Source: Schistosoma haematobium (taxonomy: Eukaryota > Platyhelminthes > Trematoda > Strigeidida > Schistosomatidae). From it: DNA of 64,000 nucleotides. The stretch covers positions 9,244,152 through 9,308,151 of the forward strand of contig NC_067197.1 of the NCBI RefSeq assembly GCF_000699445.3. Direction: 5' to 3'. This document shows positions 24,764-36,735 of the stretch, in pieces. Each line of letters begins with the position of its first letter. The first letter of the stretch is position 1. Under the pieces are notes generated by a model, which was not told where the DNA came from, made no database searches, and worked only from the letters and a program-made list of their open reading frames with translations. The translations under genes were made by a program, and so were the position numbers.

Positions 24764-25431
24764 TTAATTAGCTAACTTTTCAACAATTATTTGTAAATTA
24801 CCATGTTCTTTTATGACTAAGTCAACTAATTCACTAGTTTTCTGTTTAAAACCCATTTCACGAAGTGCATCAATTGTTTTATGAATATCATCAGAATCAT
24901 TTGTAGCAGTAGATGATGATGTTCTAGGATCAGATAAGTCTGATTGTTCATCGTCTTCACCAGTAGAATCTTCTGCAGTAACATCTGAAGCGACAATTTT
25001 AACTGCTTGTAATACTGGACATGGAAATTCTGCATTATCCCTAGTAATCAACATTGGATGTTCTGAGTGATTGTTATTTTTAAAACAATCAGGGCATAAT
25101 ACAACTCTAGGACATATAACGCATGTGAATCGATCACCACACCAATTATTTTTATTACATATGTTACATATTAATTCAATGATAACAGGTAATTCAGGTT
25201 CTGTGTAATTAATCTCTTTATTAAATACAGCTCTTGATGCACGTTCACGAAAATCACTTGGTAAATGCTCTGGTCTACATCCACCATAAAATGAAGGTAA
25301 TTTTGTTTCATTTAAATGAAGTACTGGGGCAGCAAATAATAAAGGTGTATTATCTTCACGATCATATATCATTCGTACAATTGCTTCTCTCAGATTAGAT
25401 GAATTAGTCACTGTACAATATTCAGTTCCAT
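24764..25431 (-). CDS. SQSTM1: p62-like exon 2 (end of PB1, ZZ, UBA)
   Basis: Acceptor TTTCACAG, then 668 nt open to TAA at 24766-24764. Contains the complete ZZ ligand set and a C-terminal UBA ending in LAN. Confidence 0.9.
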
Positions 25432-28400
25432 CTGTGAAAGTAAATTTTTAAAAAAAGCAATCATACAAGAATAATGAAAGGTGGAGTTTCCAACTAGTAA
25501 TTGTTATTAAAAATGAGTACATTGATGCACACACCAAATGATTCTGTAATAGGTAATGATATCTAATTACTATAAACATAGTTATTGATATAAAAATGTT
25601 TATTGATCAAGGATGGTAGTTTAGTTAGTATATTGGATGACAATTGTGTTTTCTTATTTAAACATACTTATTAAAGCACACTTTTTTATAATGAGCTTCA
25701 AAACTTTTCATTTCTAAGATATATCAATTGTTCTTTTGATTGTTGAATTCATGAGTCGATATAAGCTAGATCACCATTGAAGACCTAGAAGCACTGGATG
25801 GCCGTTTCGTTCTAGTATGGGACTCCCTATCAGTGCGCATCCACGATCCAACATGCGGGACTCTAACCCAGGACCTTCGGTCCCATTCATTTCACATGTC
25901 ATTTGGGAAGTTTCTTTCCACATAGTATTGTTGCATTGCATGTCAACTTCAACCAGTCCAAATTCATAGGATTTCCTAGACAGTACACGGTTAGTACATT
26001 CTTTCATTCACAATTAGGTAGACAACATTAAAAACCAATTTCTTGTCACAATATCAATAGATATATTTCATTCATTTCTAGTTGTTTGATCTGGTTGATG
26101 TCTTTTTAGCAAGATTTTTTCTACGGGATGGGGTTGCCGACCTCATGGCCAACCCTTCTTGTTTACCAGGGCTTGGAACCGGCAGTAAATCTAGAAGGGC
26201 TTCAGGCGTCAAGACAGTCCTACTGTACGGAGCTGAAACTTGGAGAACTACTACAACTATCATCAAGAAGGTACAAGTATTTATAAACAGTTGTCTACGC
26301 GAGATACTCAACATCCATTGGCCGGATATCATCAGCAACAGCCTTCTATGGGAGAGAACAAACCAACTTCCAGCCAAAGAAGAAATTAGGAAAAGACGAT
26401 CGAAATGGACTGGACATACATTACGCAAATCATCAAACTGCATCACGAGGCAAGCCCTAACTTGGAATCCTGAAGGGAAGCGGAAAGGAGGAAGGCCAAA
26501 GAACACATTACTTCGGGAAACAGAAGCGGATATGAAAAGTATGAACAACAACTGGAGAGAACTAGAAAGGTTTACCCAGGACAAGGTTATCTGGCGACTA
26601 CTAGTGGGCGGCCTATGCTCCTCCACGAGGAGTAACAGGCGTAAGTAAGTAAGTAAGTAATCCATTTCTATTAGTTACTTGAACCTTCCTACTGATCCTT
26701 AGGACTGGTACTGGGTTGAGATCTAACGTATGGAATCGAGGATTCCCACTTCTGAGGAGTCACATAGTAGAATGAAAAGGCCGTTTAGTGCTTCCAGGTT
26801 TTGAGTGGTGTTCTAACACTGGTCAGCTCGTGATCCAAATGAAATTCAACAATTTCCACAACCAAATATTGTAAATGTAAAGGAATCATTTTAATGTGAT
26901 TCTTTGCAAGCTGATAAAACAACGTATACTTAATACACAGGACCTACTAGTCTCGCGCGCAAGCGCTTAACCTCTAGAACACTGAGCCAGCTTCCAACTG
27001 TGTTAATGTGTAACTTCAATCAACCCACGAAATTGAGTGACACATCCACCATTGTCTTCAGCGAGTTACTATTTCACAACAGACCCGGTCGAATCTCGCG
27101 AGGCGGGATCGTGGATACTCACTACCGAAGAGTCCCACAATAGGACGAAACGGCCGTCCAGTGCTTCCAGGTTTTACATGGTGGTCTAGCCTCAATTGTC
27201 TCATGATCTCAACTATTAAATTAATATAATATCCACAAAATACCCCTTCTGATATGTTTATTAGTTAATTTTTAGAACAAATAGCATACTTCCCTCTCTA
27301 GCTTAAATTTTTAAAAACTATTCAAGAGGAATGGTCAGAATAGCCCATTTTAATTAAGTTATTGTTAGTAAAACTTGGAGAATCCTATTAAAACATTCAG
27401 TGCTTCGAATTTCCTTTTAAGCTCTCCAATACAATCTTTTAATTAACTCATAGACTGAAACTCATTGAACGACAATAGTGGTTTCCGAAAAGATAATTAC
27501 CAACGAAAGATTGATCTAAGTCAGCTTAACCAATTCATTTACCTAGAAGTACTTGGAAATGGAAAAACAATGTACGGATTGTAGCAATTCAAAAGGTGTA
27601 CATGACTGACCTATGCTGTAAGAGTCAGTCAACCTGGCTTAAGATATCGGTTTCAAGGTCACTGGACACATTACTATTAACTTTTAAATTGCTTTATCGT
27701 CTAGAAAAACAATATTATGCGAACCTGGATACAAAATGACAGCTAAAGATTGTTAATGCAAATTGTCAAAGTATGTAAAAGCAAACTAAGTAAGTAGTTT
27801 GTATCTAATGGAATAGATTTATCTATAGACATAAATATAACAGTATTGTAATCGTGTTTCATAATTCCAAACAAACTTAATTAACTTTCATTTTGACTTT
27901 TATTGCTACTAATGAACAAATAAGTGTGTTAATGTAAAGCAAAATCTTATTGTCCATCGAATGCAAGGAATGTAAAGTGAGAGAATAACAACTTCTCGCT
28001 AATGTTCATCAGTAAATCGATTACCAGATTAGCTAGTAATTTACTATTCAATAAATAAATAATTTCCATACTTAAAAATGAATAAATAATTGCTTGACAG
28101 TTGTTTTTACATTTCACTGTTATGAGGGAATATATGCTCAGGTCCCAACTTTATTTTAGTTGAAATGTTTGATGTCAATAGAACTTGAAGCTTGTAAATG
28201 GATTTATATTTGAACTTAATAAAAATCTTTCCAATAATTTGACTGCTGGTTGCAAAAACTTTGTTAGAATTCAATGAAATAGGAGATTCCCCACTTATAT
28301 TAAACCGATTTTTTAAGAGTTCGACTTCCAATCAATGTGTCAACATAACTGAAACTACAAATGTATTCTTTATGAAATAAACTTGAATGTGATACCCATA

Positions 28401-31400
28401 AATATTTCCATAAACACATTGAATAGGAAGCAAATTTAGAATGATAATGAAAAATATCAACTGATTAAGAAATTAAATAGAAGAAATATCCATTATAAGC
28501 AAATTCCACATGACGATTAATTAGCTTATTAGAATAAATAAGAAAGTAAACTGATCAATTTCACTTATTTACTTAGGGATGAAAGACTCCAAATATGAAT
28601 ACTGTTTTAGTGTGTTCACCTTACTTGACATCAAAAATAACACTTAGACACATATTGAAAGTTCTATCTAATTATACTCAAGTATACTTTAAATCAATAA
28701 CATTACATTGTAGTCATTCACCAAATTACTTGACACATTTCCACAAATTTATCGATTAAAAACGTAGACTTAAATAATCTCACCTCTAGATATTCATTCA
28801 CATTTCATTAGATCGTTTATTTTATTCATGTTACTTATATGTTGCATATACTTAGACGAGTGATTTCCATTGATATCATTTGACGGTATCATTCATACAA
28901 GTTGTAGTATACAACGCTTAAACAAAAAGTGAATGCTAGTCATAATAGTCATGTGGATAGAAAACAGCAAACAAGTGAGCAAACCATACTTCCGTTTGTC
29001 AATACAAACAAACGAAACTAAACAAAACCGAAACACAATACCAAACATTGATGATAAAGAGATGAGAGAAAACCATGAAATACTCATTGAACATAGAATG
29101 CTTCACAATTTTCACTCATCATCAACGATCACGAATCGTATAGAGTATTCTCATTTTATCGCCTATTGCTCTGTGATATCTTTAATGAAAATATAATGCT
29201 TGATTGGTGACAGTTTCCAATCCTATATACTACTGGTTAATTGAGAGAGGGTGTGTATATGTGTATGATATTTGGTGTTTCATTCAATTGGTCTCTTTCA
29301 CAATTTTAAGCAAATTATTATTATTATTTGCAGAATGAAACGAATTCATTGTATATTGTTGCTTTCTCGTCAGCTATAACTAAGCTAACTGTTTCCATTT
29401 CATTGTTATATTGTTAAAAATGAAATATCAATCAATCATTAATAATTTGTGTATAATGCGAAAGAACGTAAGAATTAAAGTTTTAAAACGGGGTCTATTG
29501 ATAATGGCTTAAGGTAATAAGTTCTAAAATGTTAAGATATATTTTGTTTGTTAATTAAACAAAACGTTTTTTTCAAGTCTAGGAAGAAAAAGTGGAGATA
29601 TGAACTATGATAACATTTGATTGAAAAGAAAGGAGTTGGAATTTTACTAAGACAGATGAAGGTTAACTACTGACTCTTTTTGAATCAGTCAGTCAGCTAC
29701 AACGTAGGACCAGGCATATATATGCATCGGTCCTAGTTGCCAAACCTCGTTAGCATAGCAAGATGAACACCGGATTTATAGAAGTAGTTAATTCAATGGT
29801 GGCAATATACGAAAAAAAGATTGCATATGAGGATATAGTACAGGAAGAAAGAATTAGTTCGTAGAAAGAAAGATATGAAGCGATTTCAGTCTCATAGTTT
29901 AAGGGAAGACAGAGGGTGTATACATCTACACCATTGTGCTCGATTCTGAGCCATGTCACCCAGTCTCCAACCATTGGTTACGATAGTCACACAGACCCTA
30001 ACTAACTAGTCTGCATCTACTAACATGGCTCAGAATAGAAGTTAGTGACTTTAAGCACTGATGCCATGTTTTAGTTCGTCAATATGTCTTTTAATTGCCA
30101 TGGCTTTTGCTAATTTTAATAGCGTGGAATTGGGCTGTTTATTGATAACTTTAAATGAATTCGTAGAATCCACATTATGCTCCATATCTAATTAGTGACA
30201 TGTTATTGAAACCAATGAAATACAATGAATTCATCATATTCTACAAATGTTGATAATCTTGCTTTGTTTATATTAGGACTTACTGAGTAATGGTGGTGTA
30301 GTGTTTGATTTTAATGTTGGCCAGGTTGACTATGGAATACAATGACAGATGTTATTGACTAGTATTCCATACCTAAGTGATGAATGGTTTTGCTTACGGC
30401 CCCTGTGTGAAAAGTTACTTTGGTGGAAAGATGCATAAGGTACGAAAAAACATTTTATGTACAAAGTGTGTTGATGAAATATGCAAAACTTTATTTCAAA
30501 TTCATATTAATAATTGGTCAATATACTCAAGTCATGCGTTCTGATTTACTGGTTTTCAACTTCTGTTTCACTGTAAATTTTGATTTGTACGTAAACATTA
30601 CTGATAGACTAAACAATATGTAAATTAAATTTCGTGCAGTACGTACTCTAGAAGAGTAGTTTTTTATTTTCGTTTATTTGACAACTTGATTGATTAAAAA
30701 TTTCTCATTACATCATTATATTATATGTGTTCTGTGGCTTAGCAATGAATAACTTTCGGATTTAAAGCTTACAGAACTCGATTAAAGTTTCTGTGAAAGT
30801 ATTAACCCTAGTATTAAGGTCCAACCAACTGACGAGTTTTGAACAAGATGAAGTATAATTAGTCTATTTTTTTGATAGATACGACCTAGTGAAATTAGTC
30901 ATTGCTTCTCACTGTCATGTCTACTAAATCTTGAAGGCAGGTTTGATATTCATTTAATGCCCGATAGTTATTCCTTTGGGTATTGAAACATATATTCTAT
31001 ACAATTTCATTGAAGTCCAGTGGCTTTTATGTTTAGACTTGTTTATAAATCAGACTGAGCAAAAGTTTAACTGGATATCAGTCAGTATATTAATATTCAA
31101 TTGAAAACCTCAGACAGTGGAGTTCCACAAAAAATATGATTTAATAGATGATCAGTGTTTAACACCTTTGCTGGAGTAACTCCTTAAATTATTTGTCGTC
31201 ATCAATTAGGAACATTGTTAAATAGTGAGAGATTATAAAGAATAACCGAACTTTTATCAAGATATTCTTATATCTTCATGGATCAAATGAATATTGAATT
31301 AGTGCTTCTTGGACAAATATAGAATATTAATGTAGGGTTGTGGCGATTGTTGAGTTTTAATTGAGATTATGAACTAACTAATGTTAGACTGCCATGGAAT

Positions 31401-34400
31401 ACCTGGGAACACTGGGTGGCCGTTTCGTCCGACTGTAGGACTTCTTAGCAGCGCACACCCACGATCCCGCATGTTGGACTCGAACCCAGGACCGTCGGTT
31501 TCGCGCGAACGCCTGACCTCTATATCAGTGAACCGGTATCCAAATGTATTAATGTATACCTTCAATCAATGATATTTCGCGACCATTTTACATTATCTTC
31601 TATGGGTAACGGCCATCCAGTACTTCTAGATTTTCAGTGATGGTCTAACACTAACCGGTTCATGATCTCAATTAAAACACAAAATGCTTAAACTATTGTT
31701 GAATTTATATTTCTTGGACCCAAATTCAACAGCTTAATGTGTTACGACGAGTACACCTATTGTCAACTCACTATACTAGGATCTGTTGAATAAACGTTTT
31801 CAAATTATATTAATGAATCTTTTAGTAGGATTAAGTGTTTCCATTATTCCGGTATTATTCTAATAGTAGTATTATTATCTTAGGTTCTATTTGCATTATG
31901 GTCTTTTTCAACTTCTTTATAAAGCCGCTAAAGATAGCGATGATAACCAGATAAAGCTTGATTTAATAGAATACTTAGAAATACGTCATAACGTTGTTAT
32001 AAGAATGTAAATAAATAAATCAGTCTTACAATCAGTCAATAAAAATCATGATAGCATGCGTTAAACAACAAGGTATGAATATGAGTAAATTGAAGATTGA
32101 TCTTATTATTGACTGAAACAGGCATTTTACTATTTACAAGGAATGTAATAAACATTACAGAAGGATCAACATTAGCTCTTATTTTAAACTCTAATGATAA
32201 TACTTCAAGACACCCATTTGAATAGTCCAGATGACTCTATCCAGGGAGTGGTTAATTAAGCTTTAGTGAACTAATACTATAAACAAATGTTGTATAACAA
32301 TTCCCTAAATAATTATTTAGTGTTTGAGTAATTCTGATATGGATAGTGAAATCTTCTGCTACTCATAATAGAGATGATCTCAAATAGTATGTTTGGTAGG
32401 ATTCTGGTTTATTATACCAGCCACCACCATCTTGGTTTTCATTTATACTGACTATATAGTTACATAAAATAATCTATCCATCATCTTGACCTGTTACAGA
32501 CTGTCTAGTCAATAAATTTATTTATATGTTGTTCTCAGAGGTCAGAAGTATGCAGGAAGGTTACTAGTTTCCTTTTTGAAGAAAGATAAATAATATGAAG
32601 GTCAGAGGAATATGTAGAACCACAATGACTACTAACTGCTACTTTTATGTGTGTTTGATTTAATAAATTGATTGGGATATTGTAATAAATAAGATTACTT
32701 TGATAGTGTACATCGATGGACATTGGACTGATTGACACCAAGTAATCAATATAACATAAATTCAGGACAACATATTTCAATTTAATTTAGTTTGAAAGAG
32801 AGTCTCTATCAGCTGGAAGCACATACCCAGGCAAGTGTAAATTTTATTTGAAAATGTATTTGAAAGTTTCATACAACCAAATTCCCTGATAAGATTAAAT
32901 AAAGCAAGGATAACGAGGTATACATAATAAAATGGTTTCATTTTATTTCATAGCTTTTCACTAGCTGCAAACAGGCTAAAATTATGAGCAGTAATATGGT
33001 TGTAAACACAGGTTTAACTTGCTAGAAGTGTCTTATAGTAATTGGCTGTGAAAAACGGGGTAAAATTGATATAGGTTGTTTGTTGCTTTTCTGAAGCTCC
33101 TATGATTTTAATACAGAATATCAAAAATTTGCTAAATCATTCAAAGGTCGATCAATAGCCTTATGATGTCACATACAATTGCACTTATAAGTTTATATGT
33201 AGCAGGTTTATAGAGAAAAGAAAGAGAGGGGTTACCATTAGGTTTTCTTAACACGTTTCTAAAAGCCTATGTCTGAAAGGCAGTAATATCTTCACAATTC
33301 TAGTCGTTGAACACCTGACGGTTAGCGAACATAAATTGAATATCAATCATGGATTCAAATTAGTGAACAAACTATCAACATACTTTTTACTTCGTTTTGT
33401 AGAGGTAGTAACTAACAAGTGCTTCCAGCCTAACTTTTATGAACAGAAGGAAAGCATGATAACCCTTTCTTTATCATGCTGACTATGATTATAATCAAAT
33501 AACCCCTTTACAAACATTTTTTTTCTAACTTTTAATTCATTTTATGTTATTGATACTTATCTATTATTTCAATTTCTACACAAGTTTGTATTATTTAATC
33601 GAGTAATCATTTGTTACTTTTATTATCGTTACCTAATTCCTTTTTCTTAGATTTTGTTATCAGCAACTATAACATTATTCCCTCTATTTTATATTTATAT
33701 TTTTCCAGCATATAAATACGTATCTATGTTAACTATATTTATTGATGTATCTTGTGTCATATTCGTCGTATTGTGATTTTTTAGTTCCGTTTTAAACATT
33801 CATCTATAATTCACTGAATGAAGTATGTAAAACATTTGTTTATAATTAAACTGTTCTTTGTAATTTCGTATTGTTTACAGGTGATGAAAGGCCACGACAC
33901 ATTGATAATAGTCGTCTGTATGAAAGACAATAGAGCATTTAATTCTAGAGTAAATGTTTTTGTTGATACGGTAAAACTACAATCAGCTCATTTATCATCT
34001 AATACTCTTACCAATATTTTATCCAGTATTTACTCGTTTGTATCTTTTTTCAATCTCTTCAAGTTACTTTATGAAGTCAGTCTAAATTCAGTGAAATCGA
34101 TGTGAGGTGATTTGAAGTGGTCGTCAAGAAATGTTTTGTTTTTGATCTAGGCTATGCGATACTTGGCACTTATCAGAAATGCATACCTCAAATCTTGAAG
34201 GAAATGGTGCTTTCTGTAGGATCCGAATGAAAGTCACCGTGCTTCATCATTTGAGATGTTACAACTGAGCTCTTTGTGTTGCAATTGACCTGTTAAAGAA
34301 CTGAGATAATCATAGTTGACAGATCATTGGGTAATGACCAAACTCATATTTATCTAGTCCTTAATAATGCCTACCAACAATCCATATAAGCTTAAACACA

Positions 34401-35547
34401 TTTTTACAAATCAATGTGAACTAATTCAAACGATATAATATACAGTAATGTATAAACTTGATTTAAATGATCAATAATGCTAATAATAAATTATTTACAA
34501 TCCCCTTCACTCTTATCTTTCTCCTTGTATAGCTTCTGGTAGAATGAGACGTAATTACATTAAAATCCATGCACGCAAGCAAAAGTATAAAAGTTCTATA
34601 ATACCTTACCTAGCAAATATACTCTGTGACGAACAGGTTGTTAGAGTTAACGTAGTCAATAACCTGCATTCTTAACATGTCTCTAATTCGAAAATTTGTA
34701 CAGTTTTTTTCGTTTTTTTAAACCTTTTTTCCTTTTTTTGTATTTGTCACAGTAATTTTTTGTTGCGTAGGTAACTTGTTGAAATACCCTGTGCTGAGAA
34801 TTCTATATTGTACCAAAATATAATATTGAATAAAGCCATTAATAATAATAATAATAATAATAAGCGTCTGAGTCCCAAAATAGAACGAAACGGCCGTCCA
34901 ATGCTTCCAGGTTCTCAATGGTAGTCTAATATCATTCGGTTTATGATCTCAATTAGAAACTTAATAATCTCCACAACCCCTATACTGATACTTACCATGT
35001 GCTCACTAGTGACTAGCTTCGTGAGGAAATTCTCGGAGTTCTAGTGAGATGCGATGATCAGTGGAGCTAATCCGTATCGGGGTAGAAACAGGTATCTACC
35101 TCAGTAAAATGGAAGATGGTCATACAATTTCTTGGATTGGTTGAGGTTAGACATTAACAATATTGGATGCCGGCTTAGTGGTCCAGTAGGTTAAGCATTC
35201 GCTTGAAGACTCTGGGTTTGAATCCCACGAGGTGGGATCGTGGATGCGCACTTCTGAAAAGTCCCACAATAGGACAAAACAGCCATCCAGTGCTTCCAGG
35301 TTTTCAATGATAGTCTAACATCAATCCATTCATGATCTCAATTAAAAACATGTATATATAATATAATATACTTACCATGCCATGAAACATAAAATTTCCC
35401 TTTTTTTGTTTTAGTATATTCACATAATTTTGAAATAAGATTATCATAAGTAACACTTCTAACTGATCTTTTAAAATATAATTTAGTTATAATAAATTGT
35501 TCTACACAAATAAATGTAGGCAATGCAACATGGACTATAAGCATCAT
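24764..35547 (-). CDS. SQSTM1: Sequestosome-1/p62-like autophagy receptor: PB1 - ZZ - UBA, 2 exons, 279 aa
   Basis: Exon 1 is 35547-35376 and exon 2 is 25431-24764; the split codon G|AT gives Asp58 and the join is in phase (172+668 nt = 280 codons with stop). Residues ~12-80 read as a PB1 domain: a basic first strand ([12 protein letters not shown]) and, across the splice, [20 protein letters not shown] in place of the acidic OPCA loop. Residues ~146-182 are a ZZ zinc finger with all ligands: C146xxC149, C161xxC164, C170xxC173, H179xxH182. Residues ~240-278 are a UBA domain with the MGF loop (250-252). Known: this order defines p62/Ref(2)P, which polymerises through PB1 and carries ubiquitinated cargo to autophagosomes. 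The protein is much shorter than human p62 (440 aa), and I see no W/F/Y-x-x-L/I/V LIR in the ~58-residue acidic Ser/Thr-rich stretch between ZZ and UBA. Start: tandem ATG ATG at 35547; an extra 5' exon cannot be excluded. Confidence 0.85.
25756..25900 (-). mobile_element. Hammerhead SINE, broken core
   Basis: - strand: box B-like GGGTTAGAGTCCC, GGATCGTGGATGCGCAC, then CTGATAGGGAG where CTGAGGAG is expected. GAACGAAAC and GGCCATC remain. The three-base insertion should kill cleavage. Lies ~330 bp into the p62-like intron. Confidence 0.7.
26080..26660 (+). mobile_element. Head + ORF-tail LINE copy (TAAG-tail family)
   Basis: The ~130-bp head ends at TTCAGGCG and is joined to the last ~430 bp of the RT ORF. 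These stay open through 26648: [86 protein letters not shown]. Ends in GTAAGTAAGTAAGTAAG. Confidence 0.82.
26695..26845 (+). mobile_element. Hammerhead SINE fragment, decayed
   Basis: CTGAGGAG is kept, but stem II (TCACATAGTAGAA) no longer pairs and the cleavage triplet reads GTT after GAAAAGGCC. The tail CAGTGCTTCCAGGTTTT-type sequence follows. Confidence 0.65.
26930..27070 (-). mobile_element. SINE 5' body without hammerhead
   Basis: - strand tRNA-like part: reading + it is GGACCTACTAGTCTCGCGCG...CTCTAGAACACTGAGCC, matching the head of the copies at 31480-31560 and 36570-36640. Confidence 0.6.
27080..27220 (+). mobile_element. Hammerhead SINE, one core change
   Basis: GGGATCGTGGATACTCAC, then CCGAAGAG at 27125-27132 (U4 to C), stem II TCCC/GGAC, GAAAC and GGCCGTC with the CAGTGC strand. 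Everything but U4 is kept; probably inactive. Confidence 0.7.
27221..29689. other. p62-like intron, no repeat recognised
   Basis: AT-rich; several small ORFs without protein character. Confidence 0.4.
29690..30070 (-). mobile_element. LINE 3' UTR and ORF end (TGAC-tail family)
   Basis: Starts (in + orientation) with the AGTCAGTCAGC tail and continues into the same 3' UTR as 6640-6900, then broken codons for the ETL and GPRD-type end. Confidence 0.65.
30071..31335. other. p62-like intron, no repeat recognised
   Basis: Nothing identifiable. Confidence 0.35.
31336..31590 (-). mobile_element. Hammerhead SINE, near full length, dead core
   Basis: - strand: tRNA-like head, box B-like GGGTTCGAGTCC, then CTAAGAAG (G5 to A, G8 to A), GGACGAAAC, and ACC at the cleavage position. 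The tail includes a GTTGTGGCGATTGTTGAG-type end in + reading. Confidence 0.75.
31600..31690 (+). mobile_element. SINE 3' tail in opposite orientation
   Basis: AACGGCCATCCAGTACTTCT, then TTTTCAGTGATGGTCTAACA and CATGATCTCAATTAAAA; the end of a + oriented copy, back to back with the preceding one. Confidence 0.65.
31691..34679. other. p62-like intron, no repeat recognised
   Basis: AT-rich. Contains an ORF at 33818-34105 that is probably chance. Confidence 0.4.
34680..34861 (+). mobile_element. LINE 3' end (TAA-tail family)
   Basis: CTTGTTGAAATACCCTGTGC, CTGAGAATTCTATATTGTAC, GAATAAAGCC and a seven-unit TAA repeat. The same block is in 20042-20400 (-). Confidence 0.75.
34862..34985 (+). mobile_element. 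5'-truncated hammerhead SINE
   Basis: Begins inside the core (GTCTGAGTCCC) directly after the TAA repeat; keeps GAACGAAACGGCCGTCC and the tail. Confidence 0.65.
35085..35345 (+). mobile_element. Hammerhead SINE, near full length, next to a splice donor
   Basis: tRNA-like head GGCTTAGTGGTCCAGTAGG, box B GGGTTTGAATCCC, GGATCGTGGATGCGCAC, then CTGAAAAG (G8 to A) and GGACAAAAC (G12 to A). Both catalytic guanines are lost. Its tail ends ~30 bp from the p62-like exon 1 donor. Confidence 0.78.
35376..35547 (-). CDS. SQSTM1: p62-like exon 1 (first half of PB1)
   Basis: 57 codons plus one base, donor GTAAGT at 35375-35370. Holds the basic face of PB1. A + oriented SINE ends about 30 bp downstream of this donor. 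Confidence 0.78.
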
Positions 35548-36429
35548 TAAATTAAATTATTGATAGTAATAAGAATATAATTTGATACACCATCGTTTTA
35601 TTGTTTAATCCATTTGTAATATTATAAAAATTTTATTGATTGTTTTGTATGTTACTAACTAATGTATGTATGTGTTGAGTTGCGTTGAATATGTACATAA
35701 TCATGACGTGTTTCCTTTTGATATAGAGATATATATCAACAATCCAATCAGTAACTAAAACGTATTCAAGTATCCATTCATTTATAATTGCTTACTTTTT
35801 ATTCAATCAATTCATTGGTTCATTTATTTATTCTCATTTATAGGTTAACTTTAACAATAAAAATGTAAGTTAATTATTGAGTATGAATGAAAATTGATAA
35901 TCTTTTAATTGACAAGTCTATTAAGCAATTGGATTTTCTATATTCAATTTGTAATGATATAGATTTTCAAAAAAAGAAATTAAAGATCTATGTAGGCGGG
36001 TTTTTTTTCTTTCTACTGTTTCATACCATTGTATTGATTATAACAATCTCCACAACCCTTATACTGATATAAATTGGGAGTTAACAGTAATAGAATGTAT
36101 ATATATGTAATTGAGTAATTTCTATCATGTAAAAGCTTACAGTATGGTATTATTATTATTATCATGTATGTGTAATTTTACCAAGAAAGAAGAACACGTG
36201 TAGTTTGTCTTAGTTACTTACAATGTATGTAATACGGTATAACTATTACTAGAAAAAATTGATCAAACTATTGATTATTGTTTGAATTTAATTGATTTTT
36301 TTTCGACATATTGAATTCTAATAATTTGAATAGTTTAGATCAATTATTCTGTGTATATATAGTTATTGTGAATGATTTTAAATGAATATAGTGTTTATTA
36401 CCTGTTGGGAAGCTTATTTTCTATTCGTT
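35548..36429. other. 5' flank of the p62-like gene
   Basis: AT-rich; the promoter and any further 5' exon would lie here or above. No clear motif. Confidence 0.3.
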
Positions 36430-36735
36430 ATTACTTAGTTTTTGATTGAGATCGTGAATGGATTGATGTTAGACTATCACTGAAAACATGGAAGCAATGG
36501 ATGGCCATTTCGTCATATTGTGGGACTCCTAAGCAGTGGGCATTCGCGATCCCACCTCGCGGGATCCGAACTCAGGGCCTTCAATTTCACACACGAACGC
36601 TTAATCTCTAGACCATTAGGTTGTCATCCAATAGTGTTAATGTCTAATCTCAACCAATCCACGCAGTTGCGTGACCATCTTCCATTGTACCTGTTTATAC
36701 CCGACACAGTTTAGTTCCACATGTCACTGGTCGAT
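36430..36735 (-). mobile_element. Hammerhead SINE, dead core
   Basis: - strand core CTTAGGAG (G5 to T), GACGAAAT and GGCCATC, box B-like GGATCCCGCGAGG. Full tRNA-like head up to 36640. Confidence 0.7.

Noticed and set aside
33818..34105. 95-codon ORF in the p62-like intron
   Set aside because: Hydrophobic and low-complexity; no homology or splice support.
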